NCBI GenBank assembly: GCA_913055565.1
Contig: CAJXKP010000016.1
Location: forward strand, 1-56,363
From: an uncultured Ectothiorhodospiraceae bacterium
GTDB lineage: Bacteria > Pseudomonadota > Gammaproteobacteria > Nitrococcales > Nitrococcaceae
Reading direction: 5' to 3'
DNA: 56,363 bases
In this document: positions 17,653-27,797 of the stretch, piece after piece
How the letters are laid out: every line of letters begins with the position of its first letter
Position numbering within the stretch: the first letter of the stretch is position 1
The notes under the pieces: model-generated
What the model saw: only the letters and a program-made list of their open reading frames with translations
What the model was told of the DNA's origin: nothing
The model's database searches: none
Made by a program: the position numbers and the translations under genes

Positions 17653-17740
17653 AGCCGGCACGATGTCGCCCCTTGCGGCGGCGCCGATGCGCTGCCGCAG
17701 CCAATCCGGCCCACACGTTCATTGCCAGTGAGGCGCGCAC

Positions 17741-19720
17741 GTGCACCTGCTTGAGCAAACCCTGATCCTGCTCGCTGCCGCGGTGGCCATCGTCGCCCCA
17801 TTCCGACGGCTCAACTTGCCGCCGATACTAGGCTATATCGCGGTCGGGCTGCTGGTGGGACCAGGCATGCTGGGACTGGTTGCCGACGGCGAGACCATCC
17901 GGCTACTCGCCGAGTTCGGGGTGGTCTTCCTCTTATTCACCGTCGGTCTTGAGTTCTCGGTACCGCAGCTCATCGCGATGCGCGGCAGCGTGGTCGGCAT
18001 CGGCGGCGCGCAGGTCGTCGTCTCGAGCCTCGTTTTCGCCAGCGCTGCATGGCTGGCCGGCGGCGACCCGGGCACGGCCGTCGTTATCGGCGGCGCCCTT
18101 GCCTTGTCGTCCACAGCCATCGTCACCAAGCAGCTAACCGAGCAGTTGGCCATCCATACGCAACACGGGCGGCGCTCCGTGGGCGTGTTGCTTATGCAGG
18201 ATCTCGCATTCGTACCGCTGTTGATCGTCATCCCCCTACTGGCGGCTGATACCGGCAGCGGCAACCTCGCCTGGACCATTGGCCTCGCGCTTGCCAAGGG
18301 GATCGCGGTCTTCACGGTGCTGATCGTACTCGGCCGGACGTTGCTACGCCCCCTCTTCCGCGAGGTCGCCGCCGCACACTCCAACGAGCTGTTTACGCTA
18401 ACCGTCCTACTCGTGGCGTTACTGGCGGCTTGGACGACCCATCTCGCCGGCCTATCGCTAGCGTTAGGGGCCTTCCTGGCCGGCATCATGCTCGGCGAGA
18501 CGGAGTTCCGGCACCAGATCGAGGCGGACATTCGCCCCTTTCGCGATGTCCTGCTAGGGCTGTTCTTCGTCACCATCGGCATGCTCGTGGAGCCCGGCGT
18601 CCTCCTAGCGAACTGGTACATCGTTATCGCGATCGCCATCGGTGCCATCGCGGCCAAGGCGCTACTCGTCTTTGTGCTCGTCCGGCTGGCGGGCGACGAG
18701 GCCGCCATTGCGATGCGGACCGCCCTGATCCTCGCACAGGGTGGGGAGTTCGGTTTCGCCGCCATGTCGCTCGCGCTCACCTCGGGACTCATCGACTCAC
18801 AGACCGGCCAAACGATCATAGCGGCCATCGTCATCAGCATGGTGCTGGCGCCCTTTTGCATCGGCCACTGCGACCGCATCACGCGCTTGCTGCTCGCCGC
18901 GAACCCACCGGCATCGGGCACCGCCGCGGCTGCCACGGTGAGTGGCGAGACCCAGGGCCATGACGAACACGTAGTGATCTGTGGCTTCGGGCGTACCGGC
19001 CAGGATATTGCTCGGTTCCTCGCCGCTGAGGGCATCCCGTACCGCGCGCTCGACCTGGAGCCCGTGCGCCTGCGCGAGGCCCAGGCCGCGGGGCAACCGG
19101 TAAGCTACGGTGACGCCACACGCCCCGAGATACTCGCCGCGGCAGGCATCGAGCGAGCGCGTCTGGCCGTCGTCACCTTCACCGAGGCCAGCGCAACCCT
19201 GCGCGTGGTCCACCATATCCGCGAGGTGGCACCGCAAACACCGGTCGTTGTTCGCACGCGTGACGACGCATGGATGGAACGGCTGGAGTCGGCGGGAGCC
19301 ACGGCGGTGGTCCCGGAGGTCCTTGAGGCGAGCCTCATGTTGGCCTCGCAGACACTAGCCCTGTTAGGCCTACCCATGTCGCGCGTCTTCGGATACGTCC
19401 GGCGGGTGCGCGAGGATCGCTATCGGCTGCTCCGAGGCTACTTCCAGGGCAGCGCGGCCCAGGATCTGGAGGACCCGAGTCGCTATCGCGAGGAGCTTAA
19501 GACCGTTGCTCTGCCGGCTGGCGCCTACGCGGTCGGCAGGCGGCTTGGGGACATCGGACTGGACGCCATGGGCATCGAGGTCCAGGGCATTCGGCGCGGG
19601 GGCCACCGCGGGCCTGAGCCGGACTCGGACGTCATCCTCACACAGGATGACGTCCTCATCCTCTTCGGTACATCGCAAGATCTGGAAAGGGCCGCTGAGA
19701 CGGCCCTGTCGGGCTGGTAG
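17741..19720 (+). CDS. CPA2-family cation/proton antiporter with TrkA domains (KefB/KefC/YbaL-like)
   Basis: Inner-membrane K+ or Na+/H+ antiporter. Residues 1 to about 390 form 12-13 transmembrane helices with the family motifs GLEFS and ALALSSTAIVTKQL. A cytoplasmic TrkA-N Rossmann domain follows (HVVICGFGRTGQD near 410), then a TrkA-C domain (about 570-655). It uses a GTG start and is 659 residues long. It probably helps control potassium or pH in a saline habitat. Glutathione gating as in KefC cannot be judged from the sequence. Confidence 0.88.
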   Translation: MHLLEQTLILLAAAVAIVAPFRRLNLPPILGYIAVGLLVGPGMLGLVADGETIRLLAEFGVVFLLFTVGLEFSVPQLIAMRGSVVGIGGAQVVVSSLVFASAAWLAGGDPGTAVVIGGALALSSTAIVTKQLTEQLAIHTQHGRRSVGVLLMQDLAFVPLLIVIPLLAADTGSGNLAWTIGLALAKGIAVFTVLIVLGRTLLRPLFREVAAAHSNELFTLTVLLVALLAAWTTHLAGLSLALGAFLAGIMLGETEFRHQIEADIRPFRDVLLGLFFVTIGMLVEPGVLLANWYIVIAIAIGAIAAKALLVFVLVRLAGDEAAIAMRTALILAQGGEFGFAAMSLALTSGLIDSQTGQTIIAAIVISMVLAPFCIGHCDRITRLLLAANPPASGTAAAATVSGETQGHDEHVVICGFGRTGQDIARFLAAEGIPYRALDLEPVRLREAQAAGQPVSYGDATRPEILAAAGIERARLAVVTFTEASATLRVVHHIREVAPQTPVVVRTRDDAWMERLESAGATAVVPEVLEASLMLASQTLALLGLPMSRVFGYVRRVREDRYRLLRGYFQGSAAQDLEDPSRYREELKTVALPAGAYAVGRRLGDIGLDAMGIEVQGIRRGGHRGPEPDSDVILTQDDVLILFGTSQDLERAAETALSGW

Positions 19721-19741
19721 CGGCGCGGACCAGCCGCGCCG
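19721..19741. terminator. Bidirectional hairpin between convergent genes
   Basis: Stem CGGCGCGG/CCGCGCCG with a five-base loop begins immediately after the antiporter stop codon and faces the end of the cytochrome gene. It lies between convergent transcripts. Confidence 0.6.
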
Positions 19742-19751
19742 GCGGCGCTAA

Positions 19752-20264
19752 TTAACCCTGCGGCACCTCGAGGCCCGTCTCCTCCTCGAGCATCCACTTA
19801 ATGGCGCGCCGAATCTCTTCATCACTGGCGGCCCCACCCTGGGCGGGCATGTTACCGAAGCCGTTTTTGACATGGCTGGCCAGGGTTGAGAGACCCTTGT
19901 CGGCCCGCGGCTTCCAGCCTTCCTTGTCGCCGATCGCAGGCGCGTTTTGGAAGCCGCCCTGATGGCAAGCGATGCAGACGTTCTGCACCACAGCCTGGCC
20001 GGTGCGCGGCCCACTGCTCGCCTCCTCGCCGCCACTAGCCTCGCTCTTAGCGACGGCCGGCATGGGTTCACCGGACAGCCGTACCCCGCCCACCGGTTTC
20101 AGATTCTGTTCGGCGCGTTGGCGTGCCAGCTCCTGGCGCTCCTCGTTACCACCACCACCGATAACGAATGTAGCTACGATAATGAGGAGGATGGTGACGC
20201 CAACCAGCAGCCCGATCACCATGGAGAATGTCTTGAGAAACGCCGTGTCTTCTTCGCGACTCAC
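19752..20264 (-). CDS. Membrane-anchored c-type cytochrome (cytochrome c5-like)
   Basis: A single N-terminal membrane helix (about 14-37) anchors a periplasmic haem domain. The haem motif is CIACH at 97-101, and the distal ligand is probably Met139 in GNMPAQGG. Between them is a flexible, acidic and Gly/Ser-rich spacer. The protein is 170 residues. Two-segment c5-type proteins of this kind carry electrons between the bc1 complex and terminal oxidases. No redox operon surrounds it. Confidence 0.85.
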   Translation of the reverse strand: MSREEDTAFLKTFSMVIGLLVGVTILLIIVATFVIGGGGNEERQELARQRAEQNLKPVGGVRLSGEPMPAVAKSEASGGEEASSGPRTGQAVVQNVCIACHQGGFQNAPAIGDKEGWKPRADKGLSTLASHVKNGFGNMPAQGGAASDEEIRRAIKWMLEEETGLEVPQG

Positions 20265-20326
20265 CAGCTCCCCCTGCTTTGCCGTCGGCTGACCCCGCCC
20301 ACTGAGCGAGGGTTTCGTCCTACCCG

Positions 20327-20349
20327 GGTTACCGAGTATAGCGGTAACC
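20327..20349. repeat. Inverted repeat between transketolase and cytochrome genes
   Basis: Arms GGTTACCG and CGGTAACC are separated by seven bases. On the minus strand it follows the transketolase stop and precedes the cytochrome, so it may be a terminator for the former or an operator for the latter. Confidence 0.45.
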
Positions 20350-20385
20350 AGTTCGTGGCAAAATCACGCCACCGCCGTCGTGGTC

Positions 20386-22377
20386 CTAGCCCGCGATCTC
20401 CTGGGCTTGAGCAGCGACATGCTCGGCCGTGATGCCGAAATGGCTGAACAGATCCCCACCGGGTGCGGAAGCGCCAAAGCCTGACATACCAACGAAACGC
20501 CCGCCGGCTCCCAGATACCGATCCCAGCCCATGGCGCACGCCGCCTCGACAGCCACACGCGGCTTGCTGCCAAGCACCTGCTCGCGGTAATCCGCCGATT
20601 GCTCCTCGAAGAGCTCCCAGCAGGGCATGGAGACCACCCGGGCGTGGATGCCCCGCTCGGCAAGCCGATCGCGCGCATCGATGGCAACGCCCACCTCGGA
20701 ACCGGTCGCGAGCAGCGTAACGGCTGCCCGGTCGTCCTCCGCGAGGACATAGGCGCCGCGGGCACTGTGATTATCAGCCGCGGAGTCACTACCACGCAGC
20801 GCGGGAACGCCCTGGCGCGTGAGCGTCACCACGGAGGGGCTACTCGTGGCAGCCAGGGCACACTCCCAGCATTCCGCCATCTCTACCGAATCCGCGGGGC
20901 GGAAGACCCGGAGGTTCGGGATCGCGCGGAGGGCAGCGAGATGCTCAATCGGCTGGTGCGTCGGGCCATCCTCGCCGAGGCCGATGCTGTCATGCGTCAT
21001 CACAAAGACAACGCGCTGCGCCATAAGCGCCGCGAGACGCATAGCGGGGCGCATGTAATCACTGAAGGTAAGGAACGTCCCGCCATAAGGAACGACACCC
21101 CCATGCAGGGCCAAGCCGTTCATAGCGGCCGCCATGGCGTGCTCGCGCACACCGTAGTGGATGTAGCGACCGGCATAGTCGCCCGAGACGAGGCTCGTTG
21201 CCGCCTTGGGCTGGGTATTGTTGGACGGCGTCAGATCGGCGGATCCGCCGAGCAGTGACGGCCAGACCTGGAGGAGCTCTTCCAGTAGCCGCCCCGAGGC
21301 CTTGCGCGTTGCCTCCTTGCTGTCGTCAGCAGCGGCGCGCTGGCGGAAATCGCGAAGGCAGTCCCATACCGCATCCGGAACCTCCCCCGCGACCGCGCTA
21401 TCGAAGGCGCCGCGCTGGGAGTGGCGCTGGTAGCGTTCGCGCCACTCGGCACTCAGAGCCGCACCCTGGCGCCCAACGGTTCGCCAGGCGTGCAGGATGT
21501 CCTCGGGGATGTCGAAGGGCTCGGCATCCCAACCGAGCTCGCGACGCATCCCGGCGACCTCATCCGAGCCCAGCGGCGCCCCATGCGTAGCGGCAGTGCC
21601 GGCCTTCTCCGGGGCGCCATAACCGATGGTGGTGCGGCAAGCAATCAGCGAGGGCGTGTCAGTCCCTTTCGCGCGCTCGATAGCCGCATCGACGGCGTCG
21701 GGCTCGTGGCCATCAACGGACTGAACATCCCACCCGTAGGAGCGAAAGCGTGCCGGGACGTCATCGGACATCGCTAGATCGGTGGGCCCATCGATGGATA
21801 TGCCATTGTCGTCGTAGAACACGATAAGGTTGCCGAGCCCGAGATGGCCCGCCAGCGCCCCCGTCTCGTGGCTGACACCTTCCATCATGTCGCCGTCGCT
21901 GGCCAGCACCCAGATCCGGTGATTAACGAGCTCCTCGCCGAAGCGGGCCGCCATGACGCGCTCGCCGATAGCCATGCCCACCGCCGTGCTAATGCCCTGG
22001 CCGAGGGGCCCAGTGGTGGTTTCCACCCCTTGGGCACGGTCCACCTCCGGGTGACCAGGCGTCTTGCTACCCAGCTGACGGAAGCGCTTGAGCTCATCCA
22101 GCGTGGTGGCCTCGTTGCCTGTGAGATACAGCAAGGCGTAGAGGAGCATGGAGCCGTGGCCGCCCGAGAGAACGAAGCGATCGCGGTCTGGCCACTCGGG
22201 ATCCGCGGCATCAAAGCGCAGATGACGGGTATAGAGGACCGTGGCAACATCCGCCATGCCCATGGGTAGGCCTGGATGCCCCGACTGCGCCTGTTCGACC
22301 GCATCGGCGGCCAGAAAACGCAGCGCATTGGCCATTTGTTTTCGGTCCACGCTAGTGTCCTGCGGTGTCGCTGACAT
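20386..22377 (-). CDS. tkt: Transketolase
   Basis: Thiamine-diphosphate enzyme moving two-carbon units in the pentose phosphate and Calvin pathways. It is 663 residues with [11 protein letters not shown], the ThDP signature [11 protein letters not shown] (here DGDMMEG...N), [23 protein letters not shown] and the C-terminal [16 protein letters not shown] region. The ATG at 22377 gives the usual start; 27 further residues upstream are not family-like. The Calvin-cycle or pentose-phosphate role cannot be separated by sequence alone. Confidence 0.97.
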   Translation of the reverse strand: MSATPQDTSVDRKQMANALRFLAADAVEQAQSGHPGLPMGMADVATVLYTRHLRFDAADPEWPDRDRFVLSGGHGSMLLYALLYLTGNEATTLDELKRFRQLGSKTPGHPEVDRAQGVETTTGPLGQGISTAVGMAIGERVMAARFGEELVNHRIWVLASDGDMMEGVSHETGALAGHLGLGNLIVFYDDNGISIDGPTDLAMSDDVPARFRSYGWDVQSVDGHEPDAVDAAIERAKGTDTPSLIACRTTIGYGAPEKAGTAATHGAPLGSDEVAGMRRELGWDAEPFDIPEDILHAWRTVGRQGAALSAEWRERYQRHSQRGAFDSAVAGEVPDAVWDCLRDFRQRAAADDSKEATRKASGRLLEELLQVWPSLLGGSADLTPSNNTQPKAATSLVSGDYAGRYIHYGVREHAMAAAMNGLALHGGVVPYGGTFLTFSDYMRPAMRLAALMAQRVVFVMTHDSIGLGEDGPTHQPIEHLAALRAIPNLRVFRPADSVEMAECWECALAATSSPSVVTLTRQGVPALRGSDSAADNHSARGAYVLAEDDRAAVTLLATGSEVGVAIDARDRLAERGIHARVVSMPCWELFEEQSADYREQVLGSKPRVAVEAACAMGWDRYLGAGGRFVGMSGFGASAPGGDLFSHFGITAEHVAAQAQEIAG

Positions 22378-22479
22378 GCCTCCCCCAATTAACGGCGTCT
22401 GCGTGCGACGCCAAGGCTGTCTAAGCCAAAGCGCGAAATAGCCTAAACGACTAGGCAACCTCAGGGAAGGGAGGCGCCG

Positions 22480-24462
22480 CTACGATTCACCGCCGCTCAT
22501 ACGCGTTGGCGTCCCTAATGGCAAGGCCGCCGACCGCGATCTCGGCCGGCGATCGAGACTCTGCGCCGGCATATCGCGCCACCGCTCTGCCGGAAGCGCA
22601 AGCAGCTGCATCGCCGTGGTAGGGGTCCACGCCGGGCGCTGCTGCAATAGTTGCTCCAGACGGACCACGACATCCGGCGGATTGGTATCGGCCGGCGTGC
22701 GAAAGATACCGGCCCGCTGGGCCCAGCGCCCGAGCAGCGGGCTACTCGAGAGCCGGATCACCGGGACGGCCAGCACCATCCCGATCAGCACGGGCAGCAG
22801 CCAGAGGAAGAATTGCGGCGCGCCGATCCAGGTCGCACCACCCCATAAGATCCCCACGATCGTCGCCGGCAAGCCCCGCCGGCAGGCCTCGCTCCAAGGC
22901 AGGATGCGACCCTCCCGAGCCTGGGGATGCCAGTTAACGCGCCCCCCCAGCAGTACCCCAACAACGAATGACGAGTGGAAGATCATCATGATGGGCGCGA
23001 TGAGCACCGAGAACACCAGCTCCAGCAGACCGGAAACCACAAGGCGGACGCCGCCGCCGTAGGCACGCCGTTGGCGTAATAGACCAAGCCCAAGGGCGAG
23101 GACCTTCGGCACAACGAGCACAACCACCGTAGCCCCAAGCAGTAACCCCATCAGCCCCGGCTTGGACGTCGGCCAATCCGGGAAGAGTTGATTCGGCCGA
23201 GTAAAGAAGCCGTGCGGATCGACGGCCCGCCAGATAGCATCAACCGTACTCAACCCGAGCATCGTGAGCCATAGCAGCGAGGCGGTGAATGCCAACACCC
23301 CCATGCCCATGTGGAGCCGGCTCAACCAGTGCAGCCCCTTGGCGGGCAGGACGCGCGCGTGCTGGAGATTGCCCTGGGTCCAACGCCGATCGCGCTTGGC
23401 AAAATCCAGCATGTTGCCCGGCACCTCCTCATAACTCCCGCGAATCCCCGTGAATAGATAGCAGTGCCAGCCACCACGGCGCATTAGCGCGGCCTCGACG
23501 AAATCGTGACTCAGGATCTCGCCGCCCAGGGGCGGGCGGCCGGGCAGATCAGGCAGCCCGCAGCACGCCCGGAACGCCGTCACCCGGAGGATGGCGTTAT
23601 GGCCCCAGTAGTTGGCGGCATTCGTCTGCCAGAAGCTGAAACCGGCGGCCAGTACCGGACTATGCAGCGTAGCGGCGAACTGAAGGAAACGCGCGAAGAA
23701 CGTGCGGCCCCGGACGGGCAAGGGAACCGTCTGGATCAAACCGGCGGCCGGATTGGCCTGCATGCCACGGACCAGGGCCAGTATCGACTCCCCGGTCATC
23801 AAGCTATCGGCATCCAGGATGATCATGTAGTCGTAATAGGCACCCCATCGACGGCAAAAGTCGGCGATATTGCCCGCCTTGCGGCCGCGATTATCGTCGC
23901 GCCGGCGATAGAAGAGCCGCACCGTATCGCCGCGTCGCTCCCGGATTGCCCGGCATGCCTGCCGCTCGGCGGCGGCGATCGCATCGTCGGTGCTATCGCT
24001 GAGCAGGTAGACGTCGAAGCACGCCGCATGGCCGGTGCCTTCCAGCTCGGCGATGTTCGCCTCCAGGCCCGCCGCCACGCGATCGACCGTCTCGTTATGA
24101 ATCGGCATGACAACAGCGGTACGGGCCTCGCCCGGCGACTGCTGATCCGCTGAGCCCATACGCCTGAGGGTCATCGGCTCGCGGCGCAGCAACCAGAGCA
24201 GGCAACCGATGACTGAGCTCCAGAAGGCGATGGCGATCCAGCTGAAGGTGATGGCGAAGGGGAGCAGCACCGCGCCCTCAAGGAGGCTTAGGCCATTCGC
24301 CGCGAGGATCGCGTACATGGCGTAGGTGCCGGATACCCCCGTCGCCAGGACCAGGAGAGCGAAGAACAGGCGTCGCAGGCGGTTCCCCGGATAGCGGACA
24401 TACTCGCGTGGTAGCGAGCCCCGCCCAGATGGCAGGCTGTGAGTTCGGTTATCGGCGGTCAT
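22480..24462 (-). CDS. opgH: Glucans biosynthesis glucosyltransferase OpgH (MdoH)
   Basis: Inner-membrane GT2 glucosyltransferase making the linear beta-1,2 backbone of osmoregulated periplasmic glucans. The 660-residue protein has two N-terminal helices, a cytoplasmic GT-A domain with VVMPIHNE, LDADSLMTG and the RRWTQGNLQH acceptor motif, then a block of at least five helices. It is shorter than the E. coli enzyme (about 850) mainly at the N-terminus. It overlaps opgG by 14 bases; the two form an operon. Confidence 0.95.
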   Translation of the reverse strand: MTADNRTHSLPSGRGSLPREYVRYPGNRLRRLFFALLVLATGVSGTYAMYAILAANGLSLLEGAVLLPFAITFSWIAIAFWSSVIGCLLWLLRREPMTLRRMGSADQQSPGEARTAVVMPIHNETVDRVAAGLEANIAELEGTGHAACFDVYLLSDSTDDAIAAAERQACRAIRERRGDTVRLFYRRRDDNRGRKAGNIADFCRRWGAYYDYMIILDADSLMTGESILALVRGMQANPAAGLIQTVPLPVRGRTFFARFLQFAATLHSPVLAAGFSFWQTNAANYWGHNAILRVTAFRACCGLPDLPGRPPLGGEILSHDFVEAALMRRGGWHCYLFTGIRGSYEEVPGNMLDFAKRDRRWTQGNLQHARVLPAKGLHWLSRLHMGMGVLAFTASLLWLTMLGLSTVDAIWRAVDPHGFFTRPNQLFPDWPTSKPGLMGLLLGATVVVLVVPKVLALGLGLLRQRRAYGGGVRLVVSGLLELVFSVLIAPIMMIFHSSFVVGVLLGGRVNWHPQAREGRILPWSEACRRGLPATIVGILWGGATWIGAPQFFLWLLPVLIGMVLAVPVIRLSSSPLLGRWAQRAGIFRTPADTNPPDVVVRLEQLLQQRPAWTPTTAMQLLALPAERWRDMPAQSLDRRPRSRSAALPLGTPTRMSGGES

Positions 24463-26227
24463 CGTTAGTCCAAACGTAGTTCCATGTCTCTGTTAGACGC
24501 TCGTCCCGGAGCTCGAGATGGAGGCGCATGTCGGCAGGCTTATCGCCCTCGGGGCTAAGCTTGAACGACACCCGCCATTGATCACTATCAGGCAGACGGC
24601 TCGCCGTGAGATTCTCAATCTCGCCGGACGTCGTCTCGAGCACAGGCTCAACGGGCAATTCCTCCCCGAGCCGCCCGAGACGCCCGCCTTCGAAATCCAC
24701 GATAAACTGGCGCTTCGTCTTCGGCGGTGGATCCGAGGCGCCCGGCACAGCACCCCAACCGTTGCGGGTACGAACGACACGGGCCAGGTCGTGACCCGGC
24801 CGCTGCCCCCCAAACGTCGCCAGACGATAGTCGTAACGACGGCTGTCGCCGGCGCTTAACGCCTCGGCAGGCACCCAGTAAGCGACGATATTGTCATTGG
24901 TCTCGCTATCGGACGGGATCTCGACGAGCTCGACGCGCCCCTTGCCCCAATCACCACCAGTCGGCTCGACCCACAGGCTCGGACGACGATCATAGCGCGC
25001 CTGCGCATCCAGATACTGCTCGAAATCACGCTCGCGTTGTGCCAGCCCGAAGCCGACCGGGGCATTACCCGGATGGGAGGTCACCCGCAATGAGCTGGGA
25101 TTCGTTAGCGGCCGCCACAGCCATGCGCCACCAGCACGATGCAATAGCAGGCCGTCAGAATCGTGGACCTGCCGCCGGAAATCGTCCGAGTGCCGAGCGC
25201 TGTTCTCGCCGTAGAGGAACATACTGGTCAGCGGCGCAACGCCGAGCTTGCCGACGTCACGCCGCGCAAAGATACGGGACGCGATATCGACTCGGACCTC
25301 ACTGCCCGGCCTGATATCGAAACGATACGCCCCGGTCACCGACGGGCTGTCGAGCAGGGCGTAGACCCTCAATCGTGTCGCGTCCGCCTCTGGCCTCACG
25401 AGCCAGAACTCACGGAAAGCCGGGAACTCCTCGCCACTGGACTCGGCCGTGTCGATAGCCAGACCGCGAGCGGAGAGGCCGTAGTCTTGCCCGGGGCCCA
25501 CTAGCCGAAGATACGAGGCACCGAGGAACACCATCATCTCATCGGCAACCTGCTGAGAATTCAGGGGGTAATGGAAGCGGAAGCCAGCGTAGCCGGTACC
25601 GCTGTCCAGCGAGGCAGCGGCATCCGCTATTGCCGCCATACCCTCCGCGCCATCGCCATAGGCGAACGCCTGGTTATCGAACACGAGCTCGCGCGCGCCC
25701 TCCGAGGTAACCTCATGGATCGTTACCGGCGTCTCATAGAGAAAGCCCGGATGGAAGAACTCGACATGAAAGAGCGAGCGATCCGCCCAGAGGGCATGCT
25801 CCTGACGGAACCGGATGGCCCGGTACTGGGCGTAGTCCATGGCGGTAAGGGCCTCAGGCAATCCCGTAGACGGCTCGTTGTACGCCTGTTCGGCGAGACG
25901 GCGCGCCCTCGCCGTGACATGGGCGAACAGATCCGCCTTGCCCGATACCGCCTGTTGCTCGGTGCTCCCGTCGGCAGCTGCATTTCCGGCCTCATCCGGC
26001 GCTGCCTCCTCGCCGTCGGTATCGGCCTGGTCATAGGAAGCGGGCGCCTTGTCTTTGTTGCTGCCGCTGCCATGACTCTGGGTCGAGTCACCAGCGCGCT
26101 CCCCGGCTCTCTCGTTAATCGGCTCGCTGGCGCCTGCGGGCGATTCGTCGGCGACACCCACAAGGCTGGTACCACTAATCACTGCTATTAGCACCCACAC
26201 GCCAGCATACAACCGCGCCTTGACCAA
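24449..26227 (-). CDS. opgG: Glucans biosynthesis periplasmic protein OpgG (MdoG)
   Basis: Periplasmic protein that branches and finishes glucan chains made by OpgH. Strong OpgG segments are MDYAQYRAIRFRQEHALW, VEFFHPGFLYETPVTI, VGPGQDYGLSARGLAIDTA, FWLVRPEADATRL and KLGVAPLTSMFLYG. A TTG at 26227 with GGGGGA upstream is chosen because it puts a signal peptide (ARLYAGVWVLIAVISGTSLVG) at the N-terminus; an ATG at 26338 would add 37 unlikely residues. Between the signal peptide and the fold lies an unusual linker of about 75 residues rich in Asp, Glu, Ala, Ser and Gly, absent from E. coli OpgG and in keeping with a halophile. Confidence 0.93.
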   Translation of the reverse strand: MVKARLYAGVWVLIAVISGTSLVGVADESPAGASEPINERAGERAGDSTQSHGSGSNKDKAPASYDQADTDGEEAAPDEAGNAAADGSTEQQAVSGKADLFAHVTARARRLAEQAYNEPSTGLPEALTAMDYAQYRAIRFRQEHALWADRSLFHVEFFHPGFLYETPVTIHEVTSEGARELVFDNQAFAYGDGAEGMAAIADAAASLDSGTGYAGFRFHYPLNSQQVADEMMVFLGASYLRLVGPGQDYGLSARGLAIDTAESSGEEFPAFREFWLVRPEADATRLRVYALLDSPSVTGAYRFDIRPGSEVRVDIASRIFARRDVGKLGVAPLTSMFLYGENSARHSDDFRRQVHDSDGLLLHRAGGAWLWRPLTNPSSLRVTSHPGNAPVGFGLAQRERDFEQYLDAQARYDRRPSLWVEPTGGDWGKGRVELVEIPSDSETNDNIVAYWVPAEALSAGDSRRYDYRLATFGGQRPGHDLARVVRTRNGWGAVPGASDPPPKTKRQFIVDFEGGRLGRLGEELPVEPVLETTSGEIENLTASRLPDSDQWRVSFKLSPEGDKPADMRLHLELRDERLTETWNYVWTNDDRR

Positions 26228-26467
26228 GCCATATCCCCCGTTGGGTTGTTGCGTTAGTTCAGCGACCGGGCGATCGCCGCTTCGTTCCAGATTCTTACGG
26301 CCCTCCTGCCACGCTCCAAGATATTTCGACGCCAGCATACCCTGAGGCGCGAGAGACTCATGACTCTACTAACGGATCAACGCGTTACAGGCGCCATTAC
26401 CCCTGTTGCCAGTCGGCGACAGCCGGCAGCCAGCGCCGAGCAACCGGCCCCGCAGGCTAGTCAGGAC

Positions 26468-26497
26468 TTGGCTGATCACCCGATTCACGCGTAAACT
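26468..26497 (+). promoter_or_regulatory. Putative sigma-70 promoter of tRNA-Arg
   Basis: TTGGCT and TAAACT boxes with an 18-base spacer end about ten bases before the tRNA 5' end. The match is moderate but the position is suitable. Confidence 0.4.
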
Positions 26498-26507
26498 TCC
26501 AAATGTT

Positions 26508-26584
26508 GCGCCTGTAGCTCAGTCGGATAGAGCGTCGGCCTCCGAAGCCGAAGGTCGCAGGTTCGAGTCCTGCCGGGCGCACCA
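26508..26584 (+). tRNA. tRNA-Arg, anticodon CCG
   Basis: A complete 77-base cloverleaf with encoded CCA. The acceptor GCGCCTG pairs with CGGGCGC (one G-T). There is a D-arm GCTC-AGTCGGATA-GAGC, an anticodon stem TCGGC/GCCGA around CTCCGAA (anticodon CCG), and a T-arm GCAGG-TTCGAGT-CCTGC. It decodes CGG. Confidence 0.97.
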
Positions 26585-26764
26585 GCTTTTGCTCCACGCG
26601 GCGACTGAACTCGTTCAACCACTGGCGAATCGTCTAGAGTTGTCACGAGCGGGAGCAGGCGTGGCTAAGGCGTGGCCAACTGACAGTTCCCGCCTAATTG
26701 CCGTACTGCAGGACCTCGTATCTTAACTTGGCCAGCGTCTACGGCGGATAAGACGCGCCCTACA

Positions 26765-27172
26765 CTAGCGCCCATCACCGTACCAATCCTCAATCTTGAG
26801 CGTGTCGATGCGACCGAATTCCTTGGTCTTACGAGTAACAAGGGTCGCGCCGTGCGCTCGGGCCGTTGCGGCGATCAGGATGTCATAAGGCACGATGGAA
26901 TGACCCTGGCGCTCCAGCTCTGCTCGTATGGTGGCGGCAGTCTGCGCTTCGTCAGCTTGGAAGGGTAGCACCTGGACAACCGCGCTCAATTCGGCCAGTT
27001 GCGCCTGGCGCCTCTCAGGTGATGCGGACTTCGCGATCCCGACTTGCAGTTCGTAGAGCGCGACGGTGGGAACGCCGATGTCCCTTGGCGCTTTCTGAAA
27101 CAGGCTCTCCGCGACGCAGCCTTGACCCTTGAAGAAGTAGATCAGCGTATTCGTGTCCAGGACCCACATCAC
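26765..27172 (-). CDS. vapC: PIN-domain toxin VapC
   Basis: Probable RNase toxin of a type II toxin-antitoxin pair. The 135-residue protein opens with the PIN motif VLDTNTLIYFFKG (Asp6), has further acidic residues in ALYELQVGI and the third conserved Asp in PYDILIAATARAHGATLVTRKTKEF (read PYDILIA and LVTRKTKEF). It overlaps the antitoxin gene by four bases and follows it. VapC toxins usually cut initiator tRNA or rRNA; the target here is unknown. Confidence 0.92.
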   Translation of the reverse strand: MMWVLDTNTLIYFFKGQGCVAESLFQKAPRDIGVPTVALYELQVGIAKSASPERRQAQLAELSAVVQVLPFQADEAQTAATIRAELERQGHSIVPYDILIAATARAHGATLVTRKTKEFGRIDTLKIEDWYGDGR

Positions 27173-27399
27173 ATGGGCTCGCGGTCGACGTCATGGTCTG
27201 CCGTCTCGCGAATTGCCTCCAGCGAGGGAAAAGCGTCCCAGCTCCCAGGTAGGTTGCGGACGCTTTTGGGCCACTCGTCTACAAGGCTCTCCTGAATCAC
27301 TTGGGCAATCCATTTGCTCTTGGAGAGGTTCATGGCCTCGGCATTAACGACCATCTTCCGTTCGGTTTCGTCGTCCAGGTAGATCGTGACCTGTCCCAT
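27169..27399 (-). CDS. vapB: Ribbon-helix-helix antitoxin of the VapC pair
   Basis: A 76-residue DNA-binding antitoxin. The N-terminus GQVTIYLDDETERKMVVNAEAMNLSKSKWI (read as VTIYLDDET and NLSKSKWI) is a CopG-type ribbon-helix-helix, and the C-terminal half would block the toxin. The ATG at 27399 fits the fold; 11 upstream residues are not part of it. A palindrome 20 bases upstream is the probable self-operator. Confidence 0.85.
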   Translation of the reverse strand: MGQVTIYLDDETERKMVVNAEAMNLSKSKWIAQVIQESLVDEWPKSVRNLPGSWDAFPSLEAIRETADHDVDREPM

Positions 27400-27418
27400 G
27401 GCAGCACACCCGTTATAA

Positions 27419-27440
27419 ACATATATGTCCAATTATATGT
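27419..27440 (-). promoter_or_regulatory. Palindromic operator of vapBC
   Basis: Arms ACATATA and TATATGT span 22 bases just upstream of the antitoxin start in an AT-rich patch that would include the -10 box. This is the normal place for autorepression by an antitoxin. Confidence 0.55.
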
Positions 27441-27770
27441 GCATTGAGGATTAGGCGAAACCCCAAAGAAGGGCGGGGCATGTCTTGAGGCCACCCAGGT
27501 CAACAGCGCCTATGCGCCTGATCCGGGAGGCCGCTGACAGCAGCGCGAAGCCTTTATTCCTGTTCTGGCCTGGATAAGCGGAACTCGAGTAGGTCCTTAG
27601 GTCGGGTTGTCGCTGGCCACGACTAGCGGTCGATTGCTATAACCGGCAGTAAATGGCCCTGCCCTGGCCAATTGAATTTTTTGCGAGGTGATCATGGCAG
27701 AAGGCGTTACCAGGCATTGTCCAACAACCGCGTGCAAAGGACGTGACAAGGCGCCACCGCGGATGCCGAG

Positions 27771-27797
27771 CACTATACCTCGTCCAGAGGTATAGTG
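27771..27797 (+). promoter_or_regulatory. Palindromic operator of the second toxin-antitoxin pair
   Basis: Perfect 11-bp arms CACTATACCTC and GAGGTATAGTG around five bases end 28 bases before the antitoxin start. A TATAGT -10-like sequence lies in the right arm, so binding would block transcription. Confidence 0.7.

Noticed and set aside
26406-26726. A 106-codon plus-strand ORF covering the tRNA
   Set aside because: It reads straight through tRNA-Arg(CCG) and has no ribosome binding site or recognisable protein features.
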